NCBI GenBank assembly: GCA_963825315.1
Contig: CAWGST010000001.1
Location: 1,674,001 to 1,738,000, forward strand
Length of the DNA: 64,000 bases
Reading direction: 5' to 3'
DNA from: DASRLE01 sp963825315
GTDB lineage: Bacteria; Verrucomicrobiota; Verrucomicrobiia; Limisphaerales; Palsa-1400
Under the pieces are notes generated by a model. The model ran no database searches, was not told where the DNA came from, and saw nothing but the letters and a program-made list of their open reading frames with translations. Positions 1 to 8,204 of this stretch are shown one piece after another; positions within the stretch are counted from its first letter, which is position 1; every line of letters starts with the position of its first letter. The translations under genes and the position numbers were made by a program.

Positions 1-1
1 T

Positions 2-265
2 GCGGATTATCTCGTGCGCAAAGGCATGGCGTTCCGGCAGGCGCATCACGTCGTCGGCGCGGTCGTGGCGCTGGCCGAAAAATCCGGCAAACCGCTCGAT
101 AAACTCTCACTCGCGGAACTGCAATCCGTGGACAAAACCTTTGGCCGCGACGCGCTGGACGTCTTCAATTTGCAAAACGCGATGGCGAAAAGAAATCTGA
201 CCGGCGCACCGGGAACAAAGGAAGTCGCGAAGCAACTGGCGCGCTGGCGGAAACAGCTTTCGTGA
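2..265 (+). CDS. argH: Argininosuccinate lyase, C-terminal fragment (cut by window edge)
   Basis: The reading frame is open from the first bases and ends at TGA 263-265. About 87 C-terminal residues are present. They begin ADYLVRKGMAFRQAHHVVG, the helical C-terminal signature of argininosuccinate lyase, in which the invariant R-Q-A-H-H/V segment follows the central helical bundle. The enzyme splits argininosuccinate to arginine and fumarate, the last step of arginine synthesis, in the cytoplasm. The catalytic serine loop lies outside the window. The other arginine genes seen here (argD, argF) are 9-11 kb away on the opposite strand, so this copy is not in their operon. The identification rests on the tail only, but that tail is distinctive. 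Confidence 0.88.
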   Translation, partial: ADYLVRKGMAFRQAHHVVGAVVALAEKSGKPLDKLSLAELQSVDKTFGRDALDVFNLQNAMAKRNLTGAPGTKEVAKQLARWRKQLS

Positions 266-278
266 AGCGATAATTTTT

Positions 279-834
279 ATGGGGCTATTCGATATATTCA
301 AATTCAGAGGCAAAAAGGAGGAAACCACAAGAGTTTCGATCCCTGTCGAATTCACGGAAGAAGATATTAAAGCCATAAACAAAAAGCTTGAAACCTATCC
401 CTCTTTTGCTGCTGCGAAAGGCAGAGAACTTTGTGTTGTTCCTAAACTATTAGAAGCAATGAAGGCTCAAGGTCTCTTTGAATACGCCTTACAATTGGTG
501 AGCAAGACTGGGGGGGGCTAATCTCTCAAGTGGTGAAATCGCCGTTATGTTGGACAAAGCGATTAAGGCACAGTTGAAGGCTTACGGTCTGCACGATTTG
601 CCATTATACCTTTTCCATTTGGCTTGCATCTATGAGTTGGCTGGCAACCTCGACAAAGCAGAGATGTGGTTCAAGAATTTCTTGCGCTTTCAAAGTGAAT
701 TCACCCCAGACAAAGTGGATGAAACAAATCTTGCTTTTCTTGTAAACTGGCAAGGCTTTGATGTAGCCGAGGCGATCCAAATTGCGCGGAAGAAAGTTGA
801 GAAAAATGAACTTTTCTCGAAACACAATAATTGA
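279..834 (+). CDS. Tetratricopeptide-like hypothetical protein, frame broken in a G8 run
   Basis: Two ORFs (279-521 and 547-834) join into one 184-residue protein if one G is removed from the eight-G run at 510-517. The junction then reads SKTGGGANLSSGEIAVMLDK without interruption. The C-terminal half contains a TPR-like helix pair: YLFHLACIYELAGNLDKAE followed by WFKNFLRF. The N-terminus begins MGLFDIFKF, typical of small cytoplasmic proteins. Function is unknown. The region is clearly richer in A+T than its neighbours, as is the next gene, which overlaps it by 29 bases. This suggests recent co-acquisition as a pair. The break could be a sequencing error or a real null allele; the intact length and clean downstream frame favour error. 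Confidence 0.6.
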
Positions 835-1582
835 AACCTTCGCGTTTTTCGATGGGGTGACGACAAACGATTTTCAGCGGTTTCTTTTGCGATTAGGCTT
901 GGGAAAAAATGCTCCAGCTAGTCTTGGATCGAAGCCAACACGCATCAATGCCTTAACCGAATACCTTCTTGAGAATCCCTCATTAGTTGGACCTAGAGGT
1001 GCAAACATCGTATTGGAAACAATCGAATTCATTCTCAGCTTGACCACTGATTCGAGCAGAATTCCCAAACTAGTCAATTCACTTCAATTAGACGGTTACA
1101 AAATCAATAATGGAACACTTACATCCATCTTGCCATCTTCAGTGCCACTCGCCTCAAAGCAAACCGACGTCGAGAGTCTTCTTTCAAAATTTGCTTTTAC
1201 AGTCGCCGAGGGCCATCTAAAACAAGCGCTCAATGCTCATACTCGCGGAGATTGGGCAGCCGCCAATTCTCAAATGCGCACGTTTGTCGAAAGCCTTTTT
1301 GATTCATTCGCAGAAAAGCTGTTATCTCCTCCGCTCCCGACAACGAGCCATTTGAAACGAGAACTGTTGGCTAAGTTACATCCTCCATTTATTGATCCTT
1401 TGCTAAACGAATGGGATTTCTCGCAACACGGCGGTTGTGGTTTCGTCCAAGGTTTTTGGAAACGTCTGCATCCTGATGGTTCGCATCCAGGTTTATCTGA
1501 CGAGGATGATTGCACTTTCCGTTTGCAATTGGTTTATCTGGTTGCGCACAGATTTTTGAAGAGGTTTGAAAATTACCGCTGA
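806..1582 (+). CDS. Hypothetical protein with abortive-infection-like (Abi_C) C-terminal region
   Basis: I start at ATG 806 (MNFSRNTIIETFAFFDG) rather than the in-frame TTG at 782. The product is 258 residues. The middle-to-end segment contains LKQALNAHTRGDWAAANSQ followed by MRTFVESLF, and later HPDGSHPGLSDEDDCTFRL. That layout (helical 'many small exposures' segment, then an H-P-G-L-S-x-E-D-x-x-x-R motif) resembles the C-terminal domain found in some abortive-infection proteins. I make that link from memory of the family pattern and cannot confirm it. There is no signal peptide or membrane segment. The gene overlaps the upstream TPR-like gene, has the same high A+T content and probably forms a two-gene unit with it. 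A phage-defence role is possible but unproven. Confidence 0.5.
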   Translation: MNFSRNTIIETFAFFDGVTTNDFQRFLLRLGLGKNAPASLGSKPTRINALTEYLLENPSLVGPRGANIVLETIEFILSLTTDSSRIPKLVNSLQLDGYKINNGTLTSILPSSVPLASKQTDVESLLSKFAFTVAEGHLKQALNAHTRGDWAAANSQMRTFVESLFDSFAEKLLSPPLPTTSHLKRELLAKLHPPFIDPLLNEWDFSQHGGCGFVQGFWKRLHPDGSHPGLSDEDDCTFRLQLVYLVAHRFLKRFENYR

Positions 1583-1610
1583 ATGCGGGGGCGGAAGATT
1601 GAAAGACTGT

Positions 1611-1904
1611 TCAAGCGGCGGCCAGCTTTGCTCTTTTGCGCCAGGCGCGCTCGGCAAATCTGCGGGATTCCTTCGCGCCGCGCAGCAGGCAGTCGGAACT
1701 GATGTCGCAATCCAGCTTCGGCCAATAAACCGAGGTGTGGCAAATCTTGAAATTCGCGCGTTCGCGGCGCGTGGCCAGTTGCAGCGTGGGATAAAACGAC
1801 AGCGGCACGCTCACGGTGCGTCCGTCTTCCAAGCCGAACGTCAGCCGTTCGTCGGTGATTTGCACCGTGGTCACGTCCGGCGGCGGAGTGTTATTCAGTT
1901 TCAT
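1611..1904 (-). CDS. DUF2442 domain protein
   Basis: A short cytoplasmic protein (98 residues from ATG 1904, MKLNNTPPPDVTTVQITDE). It shows the DUF2442 pattern: a beta strand with L-E-D-G-R-T-V-S-V-P-L-S, then YPTLQLATRRERANFKIC, then WPKLDCDISSDCLLRG. DUF2442 proteins often sit next to a DUF4160 partner in toxin-antitoxin-like pairs. No such partner is visible here, so this copy looks solitary. The upstream in-frame codon at 1916 (TTG-type start, MRHG) is less likely because ATG 1904 leads directly into the conserved part. It is convergent with the Abi_C-like gene, leaving under 30 bases between stops. Its molecular role is unknown. Confidence 0.75.
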   Translation of the reverse strand: MKLNNTPPPDVTTVQITDERLTFGLEDGRTVSVPLSFYPTLQLATRRERANFKICHTSVYWPKLDCDISSDCLLRGAKESRRFAERAWRKRAKLAAA

Positions 1905-2027
1905 TCCATGCCTCAATCAATTTAGCTATAAGATTACGTCGGCGCAGGAAAATTGGCAAGGCGTCAACGCAAAATCTTGTGACTTTAGCTGGCGCGAATG
2001 GCGGGAAGATTTACCCTTGGAGAACAA

Positions 2028-3035
2028 ATGGCCGGGACATCAAACGATTTGCTCAAGGCGACATCGCGCTCGTTTTATCTGTCGTTGCGCGTGCTGCCTG
2101 CCGCCGTGCGCCCGCAAATCGGCCTTGCCTACCTGCTGGCCCGAACCACGGATACCATCGCCGATACGGAATTGGTTTCCGTCCAGGGGCGGCTCGAAGC
2201 CTTGGAGGCGTTGCGCCGCAGAATTCTGGGCGCGACGAGCGACGCCCTGGATTTCGGGCGGCTGGCACAGGGTTGCGCTCTGCCGGCGGAAAGAATTTTG
2301 CTGGAACGCGCCGAAGAGGCATTGCGCTTGCTGGATCAATTACCGGAGGCGGACCGGCGGCTCGTGCGGGAAGTTTTGCGCGTCATCATGAGCGGGCAGG
2401 AACTGGATCTCAAACGATTTGCCGAAGCCAGGGCCGCCTCCATGGCCGCCCTGGAGACCGAGGCCGAACTGGATGACTACACCTACCGCGTGGCGGGCTG
2501 CGTCGGAGAATTCTGGACTCGCATCTGCCGCCTCCATCTCTTTCCGGACGCGCGCCTGGACGAGGGTTTTCTGCTGCGCAACGGCGTTCGTTTTGGCAAG
2601 GGGTTGCAATGGGTCAACATTCTCCGCGATATCCCGCGGGATTTGCGCAAGGGACGGTGTTACCTGCCACGGCAGTCGCTGGCGGCGGCGGGCCTCAGTC
2701 CGGCCGACCTGCTTGCTTCGGGCAACCAGGCGCGCTTTCGCCCGTTATACGATCAATGGCTGGCCGGGGCCGAAGCCCACCTGGCCGCGGGCTGGGATTA
2801 CACCAATGCCCTGCCCTCCGGGCAATTCCGGCTCCGCCTGGCCTGCGCCTGGCCCATTCTCATCGGCGCCCGGACCTTGCGCAAGCTGCGCCATGAAAAT
2901 GTGCTTGACCAGACGCGCCGCGTCAAAGTCAGCCGGCCCGAAATCCGCGCCTTGATTGGCCGGTCGATTCTGCTCTATCCGTGGCCTTCCGCGTGGCGGG
3001 GGCAATTCGGCCGCGAAACGAACAGCCGGAAATGA
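2028..3035 (+). CDS. Squalene/phytoene synthase family protein
   Basis: This is a head-to-head prenyl transferase of about 335 residues. It condenses two prenyl diphosphates (two FPP to squalene-type, or two GGPP to phytoene). The first aspartate-rich motif is ARTTDTIADTELV (D-T-I-A-D) near residues 50-60. The second is GLQWVNILRDIPRDLRKGR, with Q-x-x-N-I-L-R-D-x-x-x-D, near residue 195, followed by CYLP as in the family. I prefer ATG 2028 because TTGGAGAACAA gives it a Shine-Dalgarno sequence; ATG 1998 in the same frame has none. No hopanoid or carotenoid partner genes flank it, so the product (squalene or phytoene) cannot be told from context. Pairs of such genes (HpnC/HpnD) normally occur together, and only one is present here. 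Confidence 0.87.
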   Translation: MAGTSNDLLKATSRSFYLSLRVLPAAVRPQIGLAYLLARTTDTIADTELVSVQGRLEALEALRRRILGATSDALDFGRLAQGCALPAERILLERAEEALRLLDQLPEADRRLVREVLRVIMSGQELDLKRFAEARAASMAALETEAELDDYTYRVAGCVGEFWTRICRLHLFPDARLDEGFLLRNGVRFGKGLQWVNILRDIPRDLRKGRCYLPRQSLAAAGLSPADLLASGNQARFRPLYDQWLAGAEAHLAAGWDYTNALPSGQFRLRLACAWPILIGARTLRKLRHENVLDQTRRVKVSRPEIRALIGRSILLYPWPSAWRGQFGRETNSRK

Positions 3036-3082
3036 CTGCAAATGAAGTTGATTCCAACGGTTGTTTCCATTAGAAAGTCGGT

Positions 3083-4357
3083 ATGAGGAACAGCAATCTA
3101 TGTATTTTAGCCTGTTGTGTCGGCGTGTGCTGGGCGACTTTCGTGACCGCGCAGAGCGCCGCAAGCGGGAGTGATGATCAAGACAAGGCCCTGCAGGCAT
3201 TGCGCCAGGCGGAGGCCGGCTCCACAGCCGACCAAGTCCTTGCCGAGCGGGCGGCACAAAAGGAGGCCGCCAAACAGAAAAAACTTAGAATCAAACAAGA
3301 AAAAGAGGCAAAAAAAGCCGCCGCCGCACAGAAGAAAAAGGCAGCCGAAGAAGCGACTCCCGCCGTCGAGCAACCCGCACCCGCTGCTCCTGTCGCCGCG
3401 GCGAGCGCCGATGAGCAAAGCAAGGCGCTGGAGGCCCTGCGCCACGCTGAGGCGGGACCAGTAGTCCCGGATCAAATGGCCCCGGCTGCCTCCGCTCCCG
3501 CCGTTGCACCCGCACCGGTCGTTGCAACCACGCCTGCCGTTGCATCCGCGCCGGTGGTTGCATCCGCCCCTGCTGCTCCTGCCGCTGCGGCGAGCGCCGA
3601 TGAGCAAAGCAAGGCGCTGGAGGCCCTGCGCCACGCTGAGGCGGGACCAATCGTCCTGGATCAAGTGACCCCTGCAGCCCCCACTCCGGCCGTTCCGGCG
3701 ACTGCGAGAGGCCAATCTCAACCGATGACTGTCTCGGATAAAGAGGCGCAATTACTAGAAGCTCAGCGGCAACTCAAAGCGGCGGAAGAAAAGGCCCGGG
3801 CCGATCGGGCGGCGCAAGCGGAGGCCGCCAGACTGCAACAGGAACAGGACGAGCTTGGAATCAAACAAGCAATGGAGGCAGAAAAAGCTGCCGCCGAACA
3901 AGCCCGTATCGCCAGGGCCGAGGCGGAAAAAGCCGCTGCCGAACAAGCCCTCATCGCCAGGGCCGAGGCAGAAAAAGCCGCCGCCACCGAACAAGCCCGA
4001 ATCGCAAAAACCCAGGCAGAAAAAGCCGCCGCCGAACAAGCTCTAATCGCCAAAGCCCAGGCAGAAAAGGCCGCTGCCGAACAAGCCCGAATCGCCAAGG
4101 CCAAAAAAGAAGCCGCCGACGCCGCTGCCCGCAAAAAGGCCCAGGAAGAAGTGGCCCGCCGCGTCGAACGGCTGACGAAGGAAATGAAGAACGCGCCAGC
4201 GCCCGCCCAAGCCGCGGCCAGGACGCCGGCCGCCAATACCAATGCGCTGTCCACCAAGGAACAAAAACTGGCCGTATTGCTGCGCCGGTATCAAGCCGAC
4301 GAGATTACACCGTACGAGTATCACATGGAACGCGCCAAGATCGTTGCCGAGCCATAA
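3083..4357 (+). CDS. Exported Ala/Lys/Glu-rich coiled-coil repeat protein
   Basis: The product has 424 residues. The N-terminus (RNSNLCILACCVGVCWATF, then VTAQS) is a plausible signal peptide. Residues about 30-210 hold three copies of a short module: DDQDKALQALRQAEAG once and DEQSKALEALRHAEAGP twice. They are separated by Pro/Ala-rich linkers. Residues about 215-355 are a long charged helix with five tandem 15-residue units of the type AEKAAAEQARIARAE. A compact C-terminus follows, STKEQKLAVLLRRYQADEIT. The layout (signal, Pro/Ala linker, coiled coil, small terminal motif) suggests a periplasmic or envelope-spanning structural protein, in the way of TolA-like spacers, but I do not recognise a family. 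A strong terminator follows the stop. Confidence 0.75.
   Translation: MRNSNLCILACCVGVCWATFVTAQSAASGSDDQDKALQALRQAEAGSTADQVLAERAAQKEAAKQKKLRIKQEKEAKKAAAAQKKKAAEEATPAVEQPAPAAPVAAASADEQSKALEALRHAEAGPVVPDQMAPAASAPAVAPAPVVATTPAVASAPVVASAPAAPAAAASADEQSKALEALRHAEAGPIVLDQVTPAAPTPAVPATARGQSQPMTVSDKEAQLLEAQRQLKAAEEKARADRAAQAEAARLQQEQDELGIKQAMEAEKAAAEQARIARAEAEKAAAEQALIARAEAEKAAATEQARIAKTQAEKAAAEQALIAKAQAEKAAAEQARIAKAKKEAADAAARKKAQEEVARRVERLTKEMKNAPAPAQAAARTPAANTNALSTKEQKLAVLLRRYQADEITPYEYHMERAKIVAEP
3398..3649 (+). repeat. Two identical 63-bp in-frame copies (3398-3460 and 3587-3649)
   Basis: The 63-base stretch beginning GCGGCGAGCGCCGATGAGCA at 3398 recurs without change at 3587, 189 bases (63 codons) later. 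Both encode ASADEQSKALEALRHAEAGP. A more diverged relative lies at about 3168-3225. Perfect identity at silent positions shows a recent duplication or gene conversion inside the coding sequence. Confidence 0.85.
3870..4110 (+). repeat. Five tandem ~45-bp units encoding a 15-residue helix repeat
   Basis: Units based on GCAGAAAAAGCCGCCGCCGA encode A-E-K-A-A-A-E-Q-A-[RL]-I-A-[RK]-A-[EQ]. The third unit carries one extra codon (AAATEQ). The array forms most of the charged coiled coil of the surrounding gene. Confidence 0.8.
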
Positions 4358-4372
4358 GCCTGCTTTCAATTC

Positions 4373-4415
4373 ATCCCGCCGGCCGGATGGCAGGCGGGAT
4401 TCTTTGTTGTTATTT
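4373..4415 (+). terminator. Rho-independent terminator after the coiled-coil gene
   Basis: ATCCCGCC (4373-4380) pairs perfectly with GGCGGGAT (4393-4400) across a 12-base loop. The T-rich tail TCTTTGTTGTTATTT follows. It lies 16 bases after the stop at 4357 and before lysA. Confidence 0.8.
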
Positions 4416-4442
4416 CGGATTCCCGATTCTAGATTATCAGTC

Positions 4443-5768
4443 ATGCATTCGTTTCATTACCGGAACGGCAAACTTTTTTGCGAAGGAATCTCCGTGCAGG
4501 CGCTGGCCGAAAAGCACGGAACGCCGCTTTACATTTATTCGCAGCAGACGCTGGAAGGCCATTTCCAAAAGCTTGACGGCTCCTTGCGGCCGCTCGACCA
4601 CCGTATTTGCTTCTCCGTCAAGTCTAATTCAAACCTGGCCGTCTTGCGTGTCCTGGCCAATCTCGGCGCCGGCTTCGACATCGTCAGCGCAGGCGAACTG
4701 CGCCGGGTCATCGCCGCCGGCGGCAGCGCGCAATCCTGCGTTTTCGCGGGGGTCGGCAAGACGGAGGAGGAGATCGAGTTCGCTTTGCGCCGGAATATTT
4801 ATTGTTTCAACGCGGAAAGCGGGGCGGAGTTGGCCCGCATCAGCCGGGTCGCCGTCCGCCTCAAGAAAATCGCCCCCGTGGCCGTGCGGATCAATCCCAA
4901 CGTGGACGCGCACACGCACGCCAAGATCACCACAGGCACTTACAGGGACAAATTCGGCATCCAGCTCGAAGACGTGGAGGGCATTTATGCCCGCGCCGCC
5001 AGGCTGCCGCATGTGCGCCTGCGCGGCATCCAGATGCACATCGGTTCGCAACTGACGGCGATCCAGCCGTTCGAGCGGGCGGTCAGGAAAGTTCTGCCGC
5101 TGGTCGGGCGGCTCGCCGCCCGCTATGGCCTGGAGTTTTTCAGCATCGGCGGGGGCCTGGGCATCGTCTATAATCCCGCCCTGGCCAGCGGTTCGCCCGC
5201 CTGGTGGAAATCCGCTCCGGCCAGGGGCATTTTGACTCCGGCCCGCTACGCGGGGCGATTGGCGCCGTTGCTCAAGCCGCTCGGCTTGAAAATCCTGGTC
5301 GAACCGGGCCGTTTTATTGCTGGCAACGCCGGCATCCTCGTCACCCGCGTGCAATACCTCAAACGCACCGGGCGCAAAAACTTTGTCATCGTCGATGCCG
5401 CCATGAACGACCTGATGCGGCCGGCCCTGTACGATTCCTATCATGAAATCGTTCCCGTCGCGCAACGGAACGGAAAGCTGATTTCGTCCGACGTGGTGGG
5501 GCCGATGTGCGAGTCAGCGGATTGTTTTTGCAAAGACCGTCCGTTGCCCAAGGTTGGCGAAGGAGACTGCCTGGCCTTGCTTAGCGCCGGGGCTTATGGC
5601 TTTGTCATGGCTTCCAACTACAACGCCCGCCCCCTTGCCACCGAGGTTTTGGTCTACGGCAAACAGGCTGCGGTGGTTCGCCGCCGCCAGGACATTGAAG
5701 AGATTTGGGCGGCGGAAATAATCCCGGCCTGGCTGCGGGGAAAGGAAGAATTAAGAAGGCAGAATTAA
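4443..5768 (+). CDS. lysA: Diaminopimelate decarboxylase
   Basis: A PLP enzyme of 441 residues that converts meso-diaminopimelate to lysine, the last step of lysine synthesis. The PLP lysine lies in CFSVKSNSNLAVLRVLANLG (usually Y-A-V-K-A-N). Other family marks follow in order: GFDIVSAGEL, HIGSQ, GGGLGI, EPGRFIAGNAG, DAAMNDLMRPALY, the substrate-binding cysteine segment GPMCESADCF, and GAYGFVMASNYNARP. ATG 4443 (MHSFHYRNGKLFCEG) is chosen because it starts exactly where family members start; the frame is open further upstream only by chance. The last codons and the stop lie inside an A/T-rich repeat (AGAATTAAGAAGGCAGAATTAA). The gene is convergent with folA. Confidence 0.95.
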   Translation: MHSFHYRNGKLFCEGISVQALAEKHGTPLYIYSQQTLEGHFQKLDGSLRPLDHRICFSVKSNSNLAVLRVLANLGAGFDIVSAGELRRVIAAGGSAQSCVFAGVGKTEEEIEFALRRNIYCFNAESGAELARISRVAVRLKKIAPVAVRINPNVDAHTHAKITTGTYRDKFGIQLEDVEGIYARAARLPHVRLRGIQMHIGSQLTAIQPFERAVRKVLPLVGRLAARYGLEFFSIGGGLGIVYNPALASGSPAWWKSAPARGILTPARYAGRLAPLLKPLGLKILVEPGRFIAGNAGILVTRVQYLKRTGRKNFVIVDAAMNDLMRPALYDSYHEIVPVAQRNGKLISSDVVGPMCESADCFCKDRPLPKVGEGDCLALLSAGAYGFVMASNYNARPLATEVLVYGKQAAVVRRRQDIEEIWAAEIIPAWLRGKEELRRQN

Positions 5769-5826
5769 GAAGTCGGAACAATCGAGTCAGTGTTTTTTAA
5801 TTCATAATTCTTAATTCTTACTTTCT
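5747..5826. repeat. A/T-rich palindromic repeat (type C) between lysA and folA
   Basis: GAAGAATTAAGAAGGCAGAA on the left and its complement-like partner AATTCATAATTCTTAATTCT on the right surround a short spacer. The element supplies the stop codons of both convergent genes: TAA at 5766-5768 for lysA and TAA (as TTA 5818-5820) for folA. Similar copies are at 35460-35586, 37351-37370 and 46117-46145. The hairpin could serve as a bidirectional terminator. Confidence 0.7.
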
Positions 5827-6288
5827 TTGATAGTGCAGGATTTTGAATTCCGCGCAGTCCATGATCTCTTCGACCCATTCGAATTGATGCTCAAAAGGCG
5901 GGAAGAAAACGTCTCCCTCGACCACCCGTTTGACGAGCGTCAAATAGAGATCCGAACACAACGCCAGCGTCTGGGCGTAAACCTGCGCGCCGCCGCAAAT
6001 GAACACCTCGCGCCCGGCCAGGGCCGGGTCCGTCCAATCAATTTGACTCAAATCCGCCGCCGTCCGCGCTCCGGGATGGGAAAAATTTCCCCGGCTCAAA
6101 ATGATCGTGGTGCGATTGGGCAGGGGCTGGCCGATGGACTCGAAGGTCTTGCGTCCCATCACCACCACCTGTCCGGTCGTCATTTTTTTGAACCATTTGA
6201 AATCTTCCGGCAGATGCCAGGGGATTCTGCCTCCCTGCCCGATCACGCGATTTTGGCTCATCGCGGCAATGGCTTTGAAATGTTTCAA
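5818..6288 (-). CDS. folA: Dihydrofolate reductase
   Basis: A cytoplasmic protein of 156 residues that reduces dihydrofolate to tetrahydrofolate with NADPH. Family marks: MKHFKAIAAMSQNRVIGQGG, RIPWHLPEDFKWFKK (W-H-L-P-E-D holds the folate-binding acidic residue), TTGQVVVMGRKTFESIG (G-R-x-T-x-E-S-I-G, NADPH site), PNRTTIILSR, and VFICGGAQVYAQTL (G-G-A-x-V-Y). Length is normal for bacterial DHFR. The gene usually beside it, thyA, is not present. The final K-stop (AAG TAA) lies within the type C repeat. Upstream, between 6289 and 6390, is a type B repeat fragment, and then the IS element. Confidence 0.94.
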   Translation of the reverse strand: MKHFKAIAAMSQNRVIGQGGRIPWHLPEDFKWFKKMTTGQVVVMGRKTFESIGQPLPNRTTIILSRGNFSHPGARTAADLSQIDWTDPALAGREVFICGGAQVYAQTLALCSDLYLTLVKRVVEGDVFFPPFEHQFEWVEEIMDCAEFKILHYQRK

Positions 6289-6351
6289 GTGAATTCAGGC
6301 TGCTGCCTGTTTCTCTCTTGCGCAAGCCGGTTTTGTTTTCAGTGCATTCAA

Positions 6352-6390
6352 TTTTTCGAGTGGCGGTTTCTGGCTCCTAATCCTAACCTA
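6352..6390. repeat. Type B repeat fragment interrupted by the IS element
   Basis: The segment GAGTGGCGGTTTCTGGCTCC followed by TAATCCTAA closely matches 18754-18785 (GGGTGGCGGTTTCCGGCTCC then TAATCCTAATC). Here the repeat breaks off where the IS left inverted repeat begins at about 6391. The matching second arm seen at 18838-18866 is absent on either side of the IS. Confidence 0.6.
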
Positions 6391-8204
6391 ACTTCCCGAC
6401 AGGCCAAGCGTAAGTGGTTGATTTGCAAGCTTCCGGCGTCCGGTCACTTGCTACAATTGGCCTTCCGTCCATGGGGGCGGCTTGGCAAAGAGCGTCAGCA
6501 AATCCAGCTTGGCCAGCGTGTCGTTAAGGTCTTTGGGCACATGCGTCACCATCATTTTGAAAGTCTCGCCGCCAAGTTCCAACCGGCCCAGGCGGATGCT
6601 TTGCAGTTGACGCAGCAGGCTGTGGACTTCAATGGTCTGGTCCTTTTGCCGCCATTCCAGTTCCAGCCTGGCGCTCAGCCAATAGGCCAGGAAGCAGAGC
6701 CGCGCATGGTTGCGCACCCGATCCGGCCGGTGGTGATGCACCGGGCGCACGCGCAAATAAGATTTCAAAGGGCAGAAGGCATCCTCCACTTCTTGCAGGT
6801 TTTTGTAATGGGCCACCACGCCGGAACCGGGGACTTTCCCGGCGCTGGCGTTGGTGCCCAGCAGATAGAGGCCGTCCCGGATCGCCTCGCTTTGGATCAG
6901 ACCGGTCCGGCGACTCCATTGCAACCGGCCGCGTGGATCGACTTCGTAATCAAAATACTTGTGGGCCTTGAGCCGTTGCAGGGCGCGGCCCACCTGGCTG
7001 GCCAGTTTCTGCGCATTGACTTTGCGGCGCTGGACCGCCGCCAGACGTTTGAGTTCGGCTTCCGCTTTGGCCAACCGCGCCTGGCGCCGTTGCTGGTCGC
7101 GCTGCCGCCGCCACGGCCCGCCGGCGATGACGTAGCGTTTTCCCCCGCGCACGATTTCCATCACTTGGGTGCGATCCCACAGTTCAGGGGCTTGCTCGGC
7201 GGGCAACCCTTCCATCAACTGATCCAAGAGGCCCGCGCCAAAGCGCGTCACGTACTGGAGGCCCAACGCTGCCATCGCCTCCAGGTTGACCTTGCTGCTC
7301 ATCCCGCCGTCAAACACAAAGACCGCCTCCTGGATGCCGAAGCGCCGGCGCAAGGTGGCCAGCAATCCTTGCAGCGTGGTCGTGTCGCCGCGATTGCCGC
7401 GCAAGACTTCCAAATGCAAGGGCACGCCGCGGGTGTCGGCCGCCACCGCCAGCAACACTTGCGGACGGTCGGAGCGATGGTCCCGGCTGTGGCCATACTG
7501 GCTGATGCCCAGCGGGCCGTCGCCTTCAAAATACACGCTGGTCAAATCGTAGAGCACCAGAGAAACCCCCTCGGGAAAGGCCTCCCGGTAAAGCTGCTTT
7601 TCCATGCCCACCCAGCGGCCAGTCAACTCATCCATGGCGGCATACAAGTCGTCCTCGTCGAAATCCTCGCTGGCTTGGTCCAGGCCGCAGGCGCTGGCCA
7701 GGAGCGTGCCCCGGGCCTGATCGACCAAAGCCAGCTTGGAACTGGGAAAGAGAATGCGGCCAAAGACCATCGCCCGCAGCAAACCGGCCTGGCGGGCTGA
7801 AGCCACCGAGCCAAAAAGCCGGTCCAGTTCGAGCGCGTCCCAACTGTGGCGCAAGACGGCCAACCCCCCGAAACTCCAGGCGTCGGACAGACCCACCTCA
7901 TCGGTGGCGACGAAGGTCTGGCCGCGCAGCGATTGGGCGATAAGATCGCGCGTCGGCCCGGGCAGTGCGGTGATGTTGCAGAGGGTGCGGGAGCGGGGGC
8001 CCTTGGGGGTGCGGAAGGACTCGCGCACCAGATAGGTTAAATAGGTGGACTTGCCGTGCTTGCATTGGGTAGCCTGAACAAACATACGGGCTACAGAATA
8101 GAGCGATGCGGGAGGAATGTCAAGTGATTTAATCAAATATTACTTGCTACATTTTCTGGCCGTTTCCTTGATTTGCAAGCACTTACGCAAAAACATCGGG
8201 AAGT
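6391..8204 (-). mobile_element. IS1634-like insertion sequence, complete
   Basis: Terminal inverted repeats match at both ends. The left end 6391-6416 contains ACTTCCCGA then GCGTAAGTG with 8 bases between. The right end 8180-8204, read in reverse complement, contains ACTTCCCGA then GCGTAAGTG with 7 bases between. The match may extend 4 bases outward on each side (CCTA/CCTG). Just inside both ends the 13-mer TTGATTTGCAAGC occurs in the same orientation (6418 and 8168), and ACTTGCTACA also occurs near both ends. I could not find a convincing target-site duplication. One transposase gene fills the element, and both ends and the ORF are intact, so it may still be active. Confidence 0.85.
6451..8085 (-). 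CDS. IS1634-family (IS4-type DDE) transposase
   Basis: From ATG 8085 (MFVQATQCKHGKSTYLTYLV) the product is 544 residues. It has the features of IS1634/IS1549-like transposases. Catalytic-region blocks are YDLTSVYFEGDGPLGISQYG (first Asp), AVFVFDGGMSSKVNLEAM (second Asp) and the C-terminal Y-x-x-L-x-x-V-E-x-A-F block VVAHYKNLQEVEDAFCPLKS (Glu), followed by LRVRPVHHHRPDRVRNHARL. A basic linker rich in Arg/Gln precedes the last block. The frame is open further upstream to 8136, but ATG 8085 matches the usual start of family members. There is no frameshift. Confidence 0.93.
   Translation of the reverse strand: MFVQATQCKHGKSTYLTYLVRESFRTPKGPRSRTLCNITALPGPTRDLIAQSLRGQTFVATDEVGLSDAWSFGGLAVLRHSWDALELDRLFGSVASARQAGLLRAMVFGRILFPSSKLALVDQARGTLLASACGLDQASEDFDEDDLYAAMDELTGRWVGMEKQLYREAFPEGVSLVLYDLTSVYFEGDGPLGISQYGHSRDHRSDRPQVLLAVAADTRGVPLHLEVLRGNRGDTTTLQGLLATLRRRFGIQEAVFVFDGGMSSKVNLEAMAALGLQYVTRFGAGLLDQLMEGLPAEQAPELWDRTQVMEIVRGGKRYVIAGGPWRRQRDQQRRQARLAKAEAELKRLAAVQRRKVNAQKLASQVGRALQRLKAHKYFDYEVDPRGRLQWSRRTGLIQSEAIRDGLYLLGTNASAGKVPGSGVVAHYKNLQEVEDAFCPLKSYLRVRPVHHHRPDRVRNHARLCFLAYWLSARLELEWRQKDQTIEVHSLLRQLQSIRLGRLELGGETFKMMVTHVPKDLNDTLAKLDLLTLFAKPPPWTEGQL

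Noticed and set aside
5827..7800. 657-codon plus-strand ORF
   Set aside because: It is the antisense of folA and the IS transposase, runs across the repeat and IS border, and has no domain-like sequence.
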